NCBI GenBank assembly: GCA_016703535.1
Contig: JADJBV010000002.1
Span: forward strand, 1-64,000
Direction: 5' to 3'
Origin: Deltaproteobacteria bacterium
GTDB lineage: Bacteria > Myxococcota > Kuafuiibacteriia > Kuafuiibacteriales > Kuafuiibacteriaceae
Length of the DNA stretch: 64,000 nucleotides
The notes under the pieces are model-generated. The model saw only the letters and a list, made by a program, of their open reading frames with translations, searched no databases and was not told where the DNA came from. This document shows, one piece after another, positions 18,811-28,479 of this stretch; positions within the stretch are counted from its first letter, which is position 1, and every line of letters begins with the position of its first letter. The translations under genes were made by a program, and so were the position numbers.

Positions 18811-18889
18811 GCCCAACAAGGCGTTGCAGCTGGCGGCCCCGGGGGCTTACGCTCCCGGGGTCCGCAGCTGAACGCAAGCAGCGTTGGAC
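18811..18889 (+). repeat. attC20 (core GTTGGAC)
   Basis: R'' GCCCAAC, core GTTGGAC 18883-18889, 79 bp. Confidence 0.94.
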
Positions 18890-18929
18890 GGACCTAGGCA
18901 CTCGATGCAGCGCGGGCTCAGCCCTTGGG

Positions 18930-19403
18930 ATGAAACGACCCAACCAAAGCACACGCAAGCCCGTTGACGCGCTTACGGCGCTTGATCTCGCCACGTTTCC
19001 CGTCTGGGAGTACGCTATGGATGAGGAAAGCCTGCCTGGTCACGATGAGACATGGGTAAGACCAACCACGCGTCGCCACCTCGTACGCGGTCTCTATTCG
19101 CAGCTGGTGGCGACACAATTCTCAACGCCACGCGGGGACTCTCTCGTGGGGTTCATGGTGGTTTCGACATCCGAGCGTGTCCCCGCAATTTCGTCCGGTG
19201 CACTTGTGCAGCCGGGATACCTCCCGCTTCCGGCGTTGTCGCGTGCTAGCGCGGTTGCGTGTGGTGCCGCGGCGGACCTTGAGATTCGACGCAATCTCTT
19301 GCGCCGGATCCGACGACGAGAGCACACGACGTTTCCACTGAGGTATCGCCTCCAAGCGTCAATCGGACGAGGCTCGGTTCTATGCGAAGGCCAGGTCCTG
19401 TGA
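18930..19403 (+). CDS. Conserved hypothetical protein (cassette 20, copy 2 of 3)
   Basis: Same 157-residue protein as at 3978; the whole 520-bp cassette appears unchanged. Here it follows an NC1 cassette rather than NC2, so it moved or was copied as a unit. Confidence 0.75.
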   Translation: MKRPNQSTRKPVDALTALDLATFPVWEYAMDEESLPGHDETWVRPTTRRHLVRGLYSQLVATQFSTPRGDSLVGFMVVSTSERVPAISSGALVQPGYLPLPALSRASAVACGAAADLEIRRNLLRRIRRREHTTFPLRYRLQASIGRGSVLCEGQVL

Positions 19404-19409
19404 AACGCC

Positions 19410-19486
19410 GTCCAACAACGCGTTGCAGCTGACGGCCCCGGGGGCTACGCTCCCGGGGACCGCAGCTGAACGCAGGAGCGTTGGGC
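19410..19486 (+). repeat. attC21 (R'' GTCCAAC)
   Basis: R'' GTCCAAC matches the core at 18883; core GTTGGGC 19480-19486. Confidence 0.95.
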
Positions 19487-20054
19487 ATGCAGAGTCGCCC
19501 GGTTCTTGGCGGGTGTTGCTCAACCTGGAGGGTTTTGAAGCCTCGGAGTTGAGCTTGGGTATCTTGTTGCGCTGAGGCCGGCCCGCTCGAGCGACGGCCG
19601 CCCCAACGTCCTCGTGCATGTTGCGGCCAGCCCGCGTCCTTGAAGTAGGGCGGCGTTGAGTTCGAGCTATTGCAGGGGTCGATGGCTGAGGGCTGGCCGG
19701 GCTTCTATTGAGTGTCGCTGCCCTCCCGGCTGATCGCGGTGGTAGGGCCACGGGCAGCTGGGCATCCGCGACGGGTCCAGGTGGTTGCTGTTCGCGGCCA
19801 GCCCAGTCCTTTGCGGCAGGAGGCGGATCGCATTCATCCCCATCGCAAGCTGCCGCCATCGTTGAAGGGCTGGCCGGTCAGAGGTGGTTGACGCTGCTCC
19901 TCCTCTCGGTCGCCTGCGCCTTTTGAGTGGCCGGCAGCTCGGCCGTGCCTCGGGGGGACGTTGGGGCTCGCGGTTGGTCACTCGCCTTCTCTCGAGCGAA
20001 AGGCGGAGAAGGTTCTCCGGATCCAGAACGGAGCCTTAAGTTTGACCAGCCGAT
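19487..20054 (+). other. Non-coding cassette, family NC1 (cassette 21)
   Basis: Nearly the same as cassette 19, with small differences in the second hairpin loop. The micro-ORF has AGGAG 8 bases upstream, inside attC21. Confidence 0.75.
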
Positions 20055-20134
20055 GCCCAACAAGGCGTTGCAGCTGGCGTCCCCGGGGGGCTACGCTCCC
20101 CGGGGAACGCAGCTGAACGCAAGCAGCGTTGGGC
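20055..20134 (+). repeat. attC22
   Basis: R'' GCCCAAC, core 20128-20134, 80 bp, six-G hairpin. Confidence 0.95.
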
Positions 20135-20177
20135 CGACAAGAGAACGCAACGTAGCCAAGGTTCTAGAGTTTGGATT

Positions 20178-20753
20178 ATGTCGCCGACGGAGGATGATCG
20201 GGCTCTACTCGGACTAGAGGCCCTGCCGCCGACTGCCGAAGAGCTTTGCCGTCGGTATGGAGCCGGGCCGCGACTTGTTGCTCACCTGACCCTCGTCCAT
20301 GACGTGGCGCATCGGCTCGTTAAGCAGATAATGGATCGGTGGCGGCCCGGATTCGACGTGCGGCTGGTGCTGTTCGGTGCAGCCACTCACGACCTCGGGA
20401 AGGCAGTGCATGTCGCCGAGCTCTCAGGGGACGGGGCGCAACATGAAGCCACAGGCCTTGAGCTCATGCTCCGTGCCGGCGTTCCCGAGAGGGAGGCTCG
20501 CTTCGCGGTGACGCATGCGTCGTGGGAGTCGGATGACGTCACCCTAGAGGACCTCCTTGTCACACTCGCGGACAAGGTGTGGAAAGGAAGGCGGATCGAG
20601 AATCTTGAGCTGGGCGTGGCCCGAGCGATCGCTTCGTCGTGCGGAGTCGAACTTTGGGCCGTGTATCAGGGCCTCGCTGAGATACTTGATGAGCTTTCGT
20701 CGCGTGCCGAGGAGCGACTCGAGTGGCAGTCTCGCTTCGGCGTCGAGCCTTAG
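20178..20753 (+). CDS. HD-domain phosphohydrolase-like protein (cassette 22)
   Basis: 191 residues. The metal-site pattern of HD hydrolases is visible: His41 in LTLVHDVAH, His71-Asp72 in ATHDLGK, a His in FAVTHASWES and Asp in TLADKVWKG. Such enzymes cleave phosphate esters, often of nucleotides; the substrate here is unknown. Soluble. The ATG at 20178 has only a weak upstream AAGG. In an integron it could be a housekeeping hydrolase or a nucleotide-targeting defence enzyme, with no evidence to choose. Confidence 0.8.
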   Translation: MSPTEDDRALLGLEALPPTAEELCRRYGAGPRLVAHLTLVHDVAHRLVKQIMDRWRPGFDVRLVLFGAATHDLGKAVHVAELSGDGAQHEATGLELMLRAGVPEREARFAVTHASWESDDVTLEDLLVTLADKVWKGRRIENLELGVARAIASSCGVELWAVYQGLAEILDELSSRAEERLEWQSRFGVEP

Positions 20754-20777
20754 CAGTTAAGCACGCCTGCAGGAGCG

Positions 20778-20856
20778 GCCCAACAAGGCGTTGCAGCTGA
20801 CGGCCCCGGGGGCTTACGCCCCCGGGAACCGCAGCTGAACGCAAGCAGCGTTGGGC
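20778..20856 (+). repeat. attC23
   Basis: R'' GCCCAAC, core 20850-20856; loop reads GGCTTACGCCCC, a rearranged hairpin tip. Confidence 0.93.
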
Positions 20857-21419
20857 GGACAGACCCGGAGCAGAGGAGACTAATCCTCGTCTGACATCCA
20901 CTCAAAAGAATCTATTGAATGGCGCAGTGCTTGGGCCGTCGCCTTCGCTCCGGGCGGGGCCGCCCCAAGTGGGCCGGAGGGCGCGTCAGGCAGTGCTGGG
21001 CAGGAAGTTGGTGAGACCCTCCGGTGCGCTTGTCGGAGGCGGCGGCTTCGCAGTCGCGGTGCCCGGGCGGCATCTCCATCCAGCGCCGGGGCTCTGGTCC
21101 GATAGCGAGAGCCGGGCCGGTGCTGGCATCGGCGAGCGAGCATGCGACTGCGTCAGTGTTCATCGCCCGTCTCGTCTCGCCGGCGGCGCGGTCGGCTTTA
21201 CAAGTGGCTGAAGGTGCCCGCGCCGTTTGGTCGTTGCCGTTTGCGCGCCGCTTGCTCATCGACGGGCTAGTCTTCGGTGGGCCGATCGAGCCGGTCGAGT
21301 TCAGTCCGTCGTTCCGTGGGCCCGGGGCGGAGACCTACGACAGAGCCCCGACGCAGTGCACTGGCGATGGCTGAACTCTCACCAATTCGGAGCTTGTGCG
21401 ATCAGAGGACCAGCGCGCC
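20857..21419 (+). other. Non-coding cassette, family NC2, divergent (cassette 23)
   Basis: Shares TCTATTGAATGGCGC, the CCGGAGGG / CCCTCCGG pair and GGTCGGCTTTACAAGTGG with other members, but differs through much of the middle, like cassette 42. Confidence 0.7.
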
Positions 21420-21496
21420 GCCCAACAAGGCGTTGCAGCTGGCGGCCCCGGGGGCTACGCTCCCGGGGACCGCAGCTGAACGCAGAAGCGTTGGAC
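21420..21496 (+). repeat. attC24 (core GTTGGAC)
   Basis: R'' GCCCAAC, core GTTGGAC 21490-21496. Confidence 0.95.
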
Positions 21497-21536
21497 GGAC
21501 CTAGGCACTCGATGCAGCGCGGGCTCAGCCCTTGGG

Positions 21537-22010
21537 ATGAAACGACCCAACCAAAGCACACGCAAGCCCGTTGACGCGCTTACGGCGCTTGATCTCGCCA
21601 CGTTTCCCGTCTGGGAGTACGCTATGGATGAGGAAAGCCTGCCTGGTCACGATGAGACATGGGTAAGACCAACCACGCGTCGCCACCTCGTACGCGGTCT
21701 CTATTCGCAGCTGGTGGCGACACAATTCTCAACGCCACGCGGGGACTCTCTCGTGGGGTTCATGGTGGTTTCGACATCCGAGCGTGTCCCCGCAATTTCG
21801 TCCGGTGCACTTGTGCAGCCGGGATACCTCCCGCTTCCGGCGTTGTCGCGTGCTAGCGCGGTTGCGTGTGGTGCCGCGGCGGACCTTGAGATTCGACGCA
21901 ATCTCTTGCGCCGGATCCGACGACGAGAGCACACGACGTTTCCACTGAGGTATCGCCTCCAAGCGTCAATCGGACGAGGCTCGGTTCTATGCGAAGGCCA
22001 GGTCCTGTGA
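21537..22010 (+). CDS. Conserved hypothetical protein (cassette 24, copy 3 of 3)
   Basis: Third apparently identical 157-residue copy, this time behind an NC2 cassette. Confidence 0.75.
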   Translation: MKRPNQSTRKPVDALTALDLATFPVWEYAMDEESLPGHDETWVRPTTRRHLVRGLYSQLVATQFSTPRGDSLVGFMVVSTSERVPAISSGALVQPGYLPLPALSRASAVACGAAADLEIRRNLLRRIRRREHTTFPLRYRLQASIGRGSVLCEGQVL

Positions 22011-22016
22011 AACGCC

Positions 22017-22095
22017 GTCCAACAACGCGTTGCAGCTGACGGCCCCGGGGGCTACGCTCCCCGGGGAACGCAGCTGAACGCAAGCAGCGTTGGCT
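22017..22095 (+). repeat. attC25 (core GTTGGCT)
   Basis: R'' GTCCAAC matches the core at 21490; core GTTGGCT 22089-22095 belongs to cassette 25. Confidence 0.95.
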
Positions 22096-22149
22096 GGACC
22101 TGAGCCTGGCTCGTCTATGTGAGCGAGCCGAAGGGAGAGCGCGTCAGCA

Positions 22150-22599
22150 ATGTCCGACAACTGGCTCCAACTAATCCCCGTAGATCCGGTGTTTCGGCCT
22201 GAAGTCCAGGCAGCAGCCGACGCTCGGACACTCCTGGCATCCCTCCTTCCAGAGGCCGATGAGGTCAGTGCTTCATTCAAGGAATCAGTCGAGTTCTTCG
22301 AGGGCGGGGGCAATTGGTCGGGTGTGATGTGCCCGGTGTGTGGTGCCGATGCTGAGGGCTGGTGGAATCCAGCCATGGACAGAGCCCACGCGGGCGGCTT
22401 TTCTGATCTCATGGCCACCGCCGACTGCTGCGGCGCTTCAGTATCACTCAACGAGCTCCGTTACGTTTGGCCCGCAGCGTTTGGGTCCTTCTGCCTCGAG
22501 GCAATGAACCCAAACGTCTCCGAACTTCCGGTTGCGGTCTTGAGGCAACTTGAGAAGGTTCTCGGGACACCTCTTCGCGCGCTCTGGATGCACGTCTAA
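22150..22599 (+). CDS. Conserved hypothetical protein with Cys pairs (cassette 25)
   Basis: 149 residues. CPVCG near residue 60 and a CC pair in ADCCGASVSLNELRYVWP could form a zinc site. The layout (SDNWLQLIP ... ESVEFFEGGGNWSGV ... YVWPAAFG ... LEAMNPNV) resembles a widespread family of unknown function. The ATG follows GGAGAGCGCGTCAGCA, a plausible ribosome site. Bases 22600-22716 behind it hold no gene that I can see. Confidence 0.75.
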   Translation: MSDNWLQLIPVDPVFRPEVQAAADARTLLASLLPEADEVSASFKESVEFFEGGGNWSGVMCPVCGADAEGWWNPAMDRAHAGGFSDLMATADCCGASVSLNELRYVWPAAFGSFCLEAMNPNVSELPVAVLRQLEKVLGTPLRALWMHV

Positions 22600-22716
22600 A
22601 CAGCCAGAGATCCAGCCAACCATGCACCGGGGTTCGCGCCTTGCTGATGGGCTGCGGGAAGAGACCCCTTCGGCAACACGGTCTGGGCGTCCGAGCAAGA
22701 GGTAGTCGAAAGAGCC

Positions 22717-22793
22717 AGCCAACAAGGCGTTGCAGCTGGCGGCCCCGGGGGCTACGCTCCCGGGGACCGCAGCTGAACGCAGAAGCGTTGGGC
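22717..22793 (+). repeat. attC26 (R'' AGCCAAC)
   Basis: R'' AGCCAAC complements the core GTTGGCT at 22089; core 22787-22793. Confidence 0.95.
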
Positions 22794-22806
22794 GGACGGG
22801 AGACTC

Positions 22807-23211
22807 ATGCTTCTAGATGGATCAACCCTCGATCAAGGTGATGTTGAGGCGAAGATCATTGGCTACCTCGCCTCAGCCGAAGTCGTAGACTCAAACGTTC
22901 AGCGAGCGTGCGGCGAGTTCGAAGTCGTGCTGGCGAACGTGTTGCGTCTCCTCCCGGGGAACTGCTCATCTCGGTACTGGCACCTGGATGATTTCTCGTG
23001 TGATGCCATGAGTCGAACCGGTGACGTCGTCACCATGCGCGGCGTTCCATACTGGCTTTCTGGAGGCGAAGGCTGCGACCGCTTTCGTCTCGACGTGGCT
23101 CTCGACAAAGAGCCCCTTTTGTACTCGTACAAGTTCACGAACAGTGTGACTGGAGAGCAGGTTCTCTATGTCGCAAAGACGCCAGGCGGCTGGCTAGTAA
23201 ACGGACCCTAA
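22807..23211 (+). CDS. Hypothetical protein (cassette 26)
   Basis: 134 residues, soluble, mixed alpha/beta. The C-terminal half (FRLDVALDKEPLLYSYKFTNS ... YVAKTPGGWLVNG) looks like an NTF2-like or small beta-sandwich domain, but I do not recognise the family. GACGGGAGACTC precedes the ATG. Bases 23212-23361 show no gene. Confidence 0.65.
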   Translation: MLLDGSTLDQGDVEAKIIGYLASAEVVDSNVQRACGEFEVVLANVLRLLPGNCSSRYWHLDDFSCDAMSRTGDVVTMRGVPYWLSGGEGCDRFRLDVALDKEPLLYSYKFTNSVTGEQVLYVAKTPGGWLVNGP

Positions 23212-23361
23212 GAGCTTCTCTCGCCCAGGCGAGCGGCCCCTCCCGAGGCCTTGGAGGCGTTACGGAATCGAGAAGACGCGCCGGCCTAGCCGCACCCCTC
23301 TGAGCACGGCCGCCACAAGGACTCACGCCGCGAGGCTTCGCCAAGATCCGTAGCGGACGCC

Positions 23362-23438
23362 GCCCAACAACGCGTTGCAGCTGACGGCCCCGGGGGCTAC
23401 GCTCCCGGGGACCGCAGCTGAACGCAGGAGCGTTGGGC
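23362..23438 (+). repeat. attC27
   Basis: R'' GCCCAAC, core 23432-23438. Confidence 0.95.
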
Positions 23439-23456
23439 AGACAGAGGCTGAGAGCA

Positions 23457-23879
23457 ATGGAGACCGTGTTCCTTCTTCAACACGTCTACGAGCCAGACGG
23501 CCGAGAGGAGATTAAGCTGATCGGCGTCTACTCGACCCGAGAGAAGGCTGAAGCCGCACGTTCCCGAGTGTCCGGTCAAGCAGGCTTTCGTGACTACCCG
23601 GAAGGGCTCGTGATCAGCGAGCAGCACCTGGACCGTGATTCCTGGTCGGAAGGATTCGTCCGTCTGGTCAACATCCAGGTGCCGTTGCGCGGCAGCACCG
23701 CCACGGTCACGGCAGAGGCAGCGATCCTCAAATCCGGGGCGTTCGAGATCTCTCAAGAGCCAGGTGAGTCCACCAAGCATTGGCTCTTTCAGCCTGGCGA
23801 CCGGGTCCGCTGTGAGACGCGCCGGGATCCTGACGGCACGGAGCAGCTATTTGCCATGGAGGTCATTGCTGCCTCCTAG
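23457..23879 (+). CDS. DUF7336-like hypothetical protein (cassette 27, copy 2 of 2)
   Basis: Same 140-residue protein as at 14537. The two 518-bp cassettes and the attC behind each appear identical, but their neighbours differ. Confidence 0.75.
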   Translation: METVFLLQHVYEPDGREEIKLIGVYSTREKAEAARSRVSGQAGFRDYPEGLVISEQHLDRDSWSEGFVRLVNIQVPLRGSTATVTAEAAILKSGAFEISQEPGESTKHWLFQPGDRVRCETRRDPDGTEQLFAMEVIAAS

Positions 23880-23956
23880 CTTGGCGTGCGTGCCTCCTAG
23901 GTCGTGCTGTCGTCGCCCGGGGGGACAGGCCGTGAGCCTGGTCGCTACGACCGGCT

Positions 23957-24033
23957 GCCCAACAACGCGTTGCAGCTGACGGCCCCGGGGGCTACGCTCC
24001 CGGGGACCGCAGCTGAACGCAGGAGCGTTGGAC
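23957..24033 (+). repeat. attC28 (core GTTGGAC)
   Basis: R'' GCCCAAC, core GTTGGAC 24027-24033. Confidence 0.95.
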
Positions 24034-24634
24034 GGACAAATCTCCGGAACTCCAAAAGAGAAGTCGAACTTGGACTCTTGGTACGGCGTTCGCTTTTCCT
24101 TGCGTGAGGACACGGGCGAGACTTGGTGCGAGTCTGGGATTCGGCTCGGTAGCATCTACTCGGGACGGAGACCGGGCCACGGCGCGTGGCCCCGCGGAGG
24201 CTGAGCCGTAGTGGCCCAAGAGATCCTTCCACAGATTCCCGACCTCCGGAGCGTTGCTTTTGGCCGGTATCTCGATAACGCGATATCGCAGCTGTGCGAT
24301 GGGCCGAAGCAGCCTGAGGGCGGTCCCTTCGGTTCAGGGCCGGCATGCCTACCTGAGAGGAAATCGGCGCACATCGCCCCGGGGCCTGACGGAACGAGCT
24401 CACAGTTCAGTCCTCACCAGCTCCGATCTGCGTCCGAGTCGGTTGCAACGCCTTTGCCCGGACGCTCGGAGGCGGCCCGGGTGGAGTCCTGAGCCTGGGC
24501 CCAGGCAGTTGCGCCATCGCGACGTCCGGCGAACCTGTTCCTCGCTGAGGTGTTCGGTTCCGTGGGCTTCGCTCCCGGAACCTTCGGAGGTTGGTGCGTA
24601 CCGGAGCTTGGCGCAGGCGGAGTCACTGGTTGCC
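24034..24634 (+). other. Non-coding cassette, family NC4 subtype a (cassette 28)
   Basis: 601 bp, apparently identical to cassette 40. It carries the hairpin GGTTCCG 24556-24562 with CGGAACC 24576-24582, and a GATAACGCGATATCG near-palindrome around 24276. Frames of about 90-146 codons exist on both strands, but none matches a family I know. Confidence 0.7.
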
Positions 24635-24711
24635 GTCCAACAAGGCGTTGCAGCTGTCGGCCCCGGGGGCTACGCTCCCGGGGACCGCAGCTGAACGCAG
24701 GAGCGTTGGGC
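24635..24711 (+). repeat. attC29 (R'' GTCCAAC)
   Basis: R'' GTCCAAC matches the core at 24027; core GTTGGGC 24705-24711; arm reads GCAGCTGTCGG. Confidence 0.95.
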
Positions 24712-25280
24712 ATGCAGAGTCGCTCGGTTCTTGGCGGGAGTTGCCATACTTGGAGGGTTTTGAAGCCTCGAAGATGAGCCGGGGGTGTTTCGTTGGGCTG
24801 AGCCCGGCCCGCTTGAGCGACGGCCGCCCCAACGTCCTCGTGCTTGTTGCGGCCAGCCCGCGTCCTTGAAGTAGGGCGGCGTTGAGTTCGAGCTATTGCA
24901 GGGGTCGATGGCTGAGGGCTGGCCGGGCTTCTATTGAGTGTCGCTGCCCTCCCGGCTGTTCGCGGTGGTAGGTCCACGGGCAGCTGGGCTTCGGGCACGG
25001 GTTCACGTGGTTGCTGTTCGCGGCCAGCCAAGTCCTTTGCGGCAGGAGGCGGATCGCATTCATCCCCGTCGCAAGCTGCCGCCATCGTTGAAGGGCTGGC
25101 CGGTCAGAGGTGGTTGACGCTGCTTCTCCTCTCAGTCGCGTGCGGCTGTCGAACGGCCGGCAGCTCGGCCGTGCCTCGGGGGGACGTTGGGGCTCGAGGT
25201 TGGTCACTCGCTTTCTCTCGAGCGAAACGCGGAGGAGGTTCTCCGGATCCAGAACGGAGTCTTAGGTTTGACCAGCCGAT
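24712..25280 (+). other. Non-coding cassette, family NC1 (cassette 29)
   Basis: First of five NC1 cassettes in a row. Its micro-ORF has six changed bases in the middle (Cys-Ser to Ser-His, and a final Arg) but keeps length and stop. Confidence 0.75.
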
Positions 25281-25358
25281 GCCCAACAAGGCGTTGCAGC
25301 TGGCGGCCCCGGGGGCTTACGCTCCCGGGGACCGCAGCTGAACGCAGAAGCGTTGGGC
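25281..25358 (+). repeat. attC30
   Basis: R'' GCCCAAC, core 25352-25358, 78 bp. Confidence 0.95.
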
Positions 25359-25926
25359 ATGCAGAGTCGCTCGGTTCTTGGCGGGTGTTGCTCAACCTTG
25401 AGGGTTTTGAAGCCTCGGAGTTGAGCTTGCGTGTTTTGTTGCGCCGAGGCCGGCCCGCTCGAGCGACGGCCGCCCCAACGTCCTCGTGCTTGTAGCGGCC
25501 AGCCCGCGTTCTTGAAGTGGGGCGGCGCTGAGTTCGAGCTATTGCATGGGTCGATGGCTGAGGGCTGGCCGGGCTTGTGGTGAGTGCCGCTGCCCTCCCG
25601 GCTGTAGGCAGTGGTAGGGCCACGGGCAGCTGGGCTTCGGGCAGGGGTCCAGGTGTTTGCTGTCCGCGGCCAGCCAAGTCCTTTGCGGCAGGAGGCGGAT
25701 CGCATTCATCCCCGTCGCAAGCTGCCGCCATCGTTGAAGGGCTGGCCGGTCAGAGGTGATTGACGCTGCTTCTCCTCTCAGTCGTGTGCGGCTGTCGAAT
25801 GGCCGGCAGCTCGGCCGTGCCTCGGGGGGACGTTGGGGCTCGAGGTTGGTCACTCGCTTTCTCTCGAACGAAAGGCGGAGAAGGTTCACCGGATCCAGAA
25901 CGGAGCCTTAAGATTGACCAGCCGAT
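25359..25926 (+). other. Non-coding cassette, family NC1 (cassette 30)
   Basis: Sub-lineage shared with cassette 39 (CTTGCGTGTTTTGTTGCGCC, GGCGGCGCTGAG). Hairpins kept. It bears AGATTGACCAG near the 3' end, like cassette 33. Confidence 0.75.
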
Positions 25927-26003
25927 GCCCAACAAGGCGTTGCAGCCGACGGTCCCGGGGGCTACGCTCCCGGGACCGCAGCTGAACGCGATAAGCGTTG
26001 GGC
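25927..26003 (+). repeat. attC31
   Basis: R'' GCCCAAC, core 25997-26003, arm GCAGCCG, right spacer GATAAGC. Confidence 0.94.
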
Positions 26004-26571
26004 ATGCAGAGTCGCTCGGTTCTTGGCGGGAGTTGCCATACTTGGAGGGTTTTGAAGCCTCGAAGATGAGCCGGGGGTGTTTCGTTGGGCTGAGCCCGGC
26101 CCGCTTGAGCGACGGCCGCCCCAACGTCCTCGTGCTTGTTGCGGCCAGCCCGCGTCCTTGAAGTAGGGCGGCGTTGAGTTCGAGCTATTGCGTGGGTCGA
26201 TGGCTGAGGGCTGGCCGGGCTTGTGGTGAGTGCCGCTGCCCTCCCGGCTGTAGGCAGTGGTAGGGCCACGGGCAGCTGAGCTTCGGGCAGAGGTCCACGT
26301 GGTTGCTGTTCGCGGCCAGCCAAGTCCTTTGCGGCAGGGGGCTGACCGCATTGATCCTCGTCGCAAGCCGCCGCCATCGTTGAAGGGCTGGCCGGTCAGA
26401 GGTGGTTGACGCTGCTTCTCCTCTCAGTCGCGTGCGGCTGTCGAATGGCCGGCAGCTCGGCCGTGCCGCGGGGGACGTTGGGGCTCGAGGCTGGGCACTC
26501 GCCTTCTCTCGAGCGAAAGGCGGAGAAGGTTCCCCAGATCCAGAACGGAGCCCTAAGTTTGACCAGCCGAT
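26004..26571 (+). other. Non-coding cassette, family NC1 (cassette 31)
   Basis: Front half matches cassette 29 and back half matches cassette 33, so it looks like a recombinant. Micro-ORF intact. Confidence 0.75.
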
Positions 26572-26649
26572 GCCCAACAAGGCGTTGCAGCTGGCGGCCC
26601 CGGGGGCTTACGCTCCCGGGGTCCGCAGCTGAACGCAGAAGCGTTGGGC
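26572..26649 (+). repeat. attC32
   Basis: R'' GCCCAAC, core 26643-26649; has GTCCGCAGC after the hairpin. Confidence 0.95.
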
Positions 26650-27216
26650 ATGCAGAGTCCCTCGGTTCATGGCGGGTGTTGCTCAACCTGGAGGGTTTTG
26701 AAGCCTTGGAGTTGAGCTGGGGTGTCTCGTTGGGCTGAGCCCGGCCCGCTCGAGCGACGGCCGCCCCAACGTCCTCGTGCTTGTTGCGGCCAGCCCGCGT
26801 TCTTGAAGTGGGGCGGCGTTGAGTTCGAGCTGTTGCAGGGGTCGATGGCTGAGGGCTGGCCGGGCTTCTATTGAGTGGCGCTGCCCTCCCGGTTTTTCGC
26901 GGTGGTAGGGCCACTGGCAGCTGGGCTTCGGGCAGGGGTCCAGGTGGTTCCTGTTCGCGGCCAGCCAAGTCCTTTGCGGCAGGTGGCTGACCGCATTCAG
27001 CCCCGTCGCAAGCTGCCGCCGTGTTTGAAGGGCTGGCCGGTCAGAGGTGGTTGACGCTGCTCCTCCTCTCGGTCGCTTGCGCAGGTTGAACGGCCGGCAG
27101 CTCGGCCGTGCCGCGGGGGACGTTGGGGCTCGAGGTAGGGCACTCGCCTCCTCTCGAGCGAGCGGCGGAGAAGGTTCTCCGGATCCAGAACGGAGTCTTA
27201 GGTTTGACCAGCCGAT
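26650..27216 (+). other. Non-coding cassette, family NC1 (cassette 32)
   Basis: Most divergent of the run (loops changed at 26880-27010), yet both GGCCAGCC / GGCTGGCC stems and the micro-ORF are intact. Confidence 0.75.
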
Positions 27217-27295
27217 GCCCAACAAGGCGTTGCAGCTGGCGGCCCCGGGGGCTTACGCTCCCGGGGACCGCAGCTGAACGCAAGCAGCGTTGGGC
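27217..27295 (+). repeat. attC33
   Basis: R'' GCCCAAC, core 27289-27295, right spacer AAGCAGC. Confidence 0.95.
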
Positions 27296-27863
27296 ATGCA
27301 GAGTCGCTCGGTTCATGGCGGGTGTTGCTCAACCTTGAGGGTTTTGAAGCCTCGGAGTTGAGCTTGCGTGTTTTGTTGCGCCGAGGCCGGCCCGCTCGAG
27401 CGACGGCCGCCCCAACGTCCTCGTGCTTGTTGCGGCCAGCCCGCGTTCTTGAAGTAGGGCGGCGTTGAGTTCGAGCTATTGCGTGGGTCGATGGCTGAGG
27501 GCTGGCCGGGCTTGTGGTGAGTGCCGCAGCCCTCCCGGCTATAGGCAGTGGTAGGGCCACGGGCAGCTGAGCTTCGGGCAGAGGTCCACGTGGTTGCTGT
27601 TCGCGGCCAGCCAAGTCCTTTGCGGCAGGGGGCTGACCGCATTGATCCTCGTCGCAAGCCGCCGCCATCGTTGAAGGGCTGGCCGGTCAGAGGTGGTTGA
27701 CGCTGCTTCTCCTCTCAGTCGCGTGCGGCTGTCGAATGGCCGGCAGCTCGGCCGTGCCTCGGGGGGACGTTGGGGCTCGAGGTTGGTCACTCGCTTTCTC
27801 TCGAACGAAAGGTGGAGAAGGTTCACCGGATCCAGAACGGAGCCTTAAGATTGACCAGCCGAT
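27296..27863 (+). other. Non-coding cassette, family NC1 (cassette 33)
   Basis: Fifth of the run. Micro-ORF with TTG in place of TGG, still open. Loop sequences as in cassette 31. Confidence 0.75.
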
Positions 27864-27940
27864 GCCCAACAAGGCGTTGCAGCCGACGGTCCCGGGGGCT
27901 ACGCTCCCGGGACCGCAGCTGAACGCGATAAGCGTTGGGC
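27864..27940 (+). repeat. attC34
   Basis: R'' GCCCAAC, core 27934-27940, right spacer GATAAGC. Confidence 0.94.
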
Positions 27941-27965
27941 GCACCAGCGTCGTCTGAAAAGAAGC

Positions 27966-28472
27966 ATGGCCGCCCGGAACCCAGGACGAGATCTCGATTC
28001 CAGAGTGATGCGCGAGCTTGTGAGCCTGGCGTCTTGGCTGAGCGTCGTCGTCGTAGGCGTTCTAGTTGCGGTCCCGACACTTGTCTTCGTTCGTGCTTGG
28101 AACGGCTCGTCTATGGACGTTGGGCCGTTTCAGGCGAGCCTGTGCCATGAGTTACCGATCCAGCCTCCGCGGCAACGATTCAAGATATGGTCCGGAATGA
28201 CTCTGCTATCGTTCGACCGCCCGGAGGACGAGGAGTTCGCGATCGTAGCACTCGAGAATGCGGCTGGCGATATTCTATGGGCCGTGTCTGCTGACACTAC
28301 AACCGGCGACGACCCAACTAACGTCGACTGGATCGAGTTTGAGTCTTACATGACATTTCCATGGCCCACGCCGAGGGCACGTGCACGCACCTATTGGAGT
28401 TCAGGCCACGAGTCGACGTGGTGGTTCATCACGCGGGACGGGCAGTTGGTCGAGTACCTATTCTCGTGGTAG
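27966..28472 (+). CDS. Single-pass membrane hypothetical protein (cassette 34, copy 1 of 2)
   Basis: 168 residues: a short basic N terminus, one membrane helix at about 18-43 (LASWLSVVVVGVLVAVPTLV), then a soluble domain that is probably periplasmic, rich in Trp and acidic residues (DWIEFESYMTFPWP; STWWFITRDGQLVEYLF). Family unknown. The identical 539-bp cassette recurs two cassettes later, at 29275, bracketing the HNH cassette. The ATG follows GAAAAGAAGC. Confidence 0.7.
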   Translation: MAARNPGRDLDSRVMRELVSLASWLSVVVVGVLVAVPTLVFVRAWNGSSMDVGPFQASLCHELPIQPPRQRFKIWSGMTLLSFDRPEDEEFAIVALENAAGDILWAVSADTTTGDDPTNVDWIEFESYMTFPWPTPRARARTYWSSGHESTWWFITRDGQLVEYLFSW

Positions 28473-28479
28473 CCCGGGC

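Noticed and set aside
19878..20063. A 61-codon minus-strand frame (LGIGWSNLRLRSGSGEPSPP...) seen in most NC1 cassettes
   Set aside because: It starts inside the attC, is Arg/Pro low-complexity, and is broken in copies where the run of G near GGGGGGACGTT changes length.
22600..22716. AGCCAAC at 22615 as the start of an extra attC
   Set aside because: No inner arms or core follow; the complete site with the same R'' begins at 22717.
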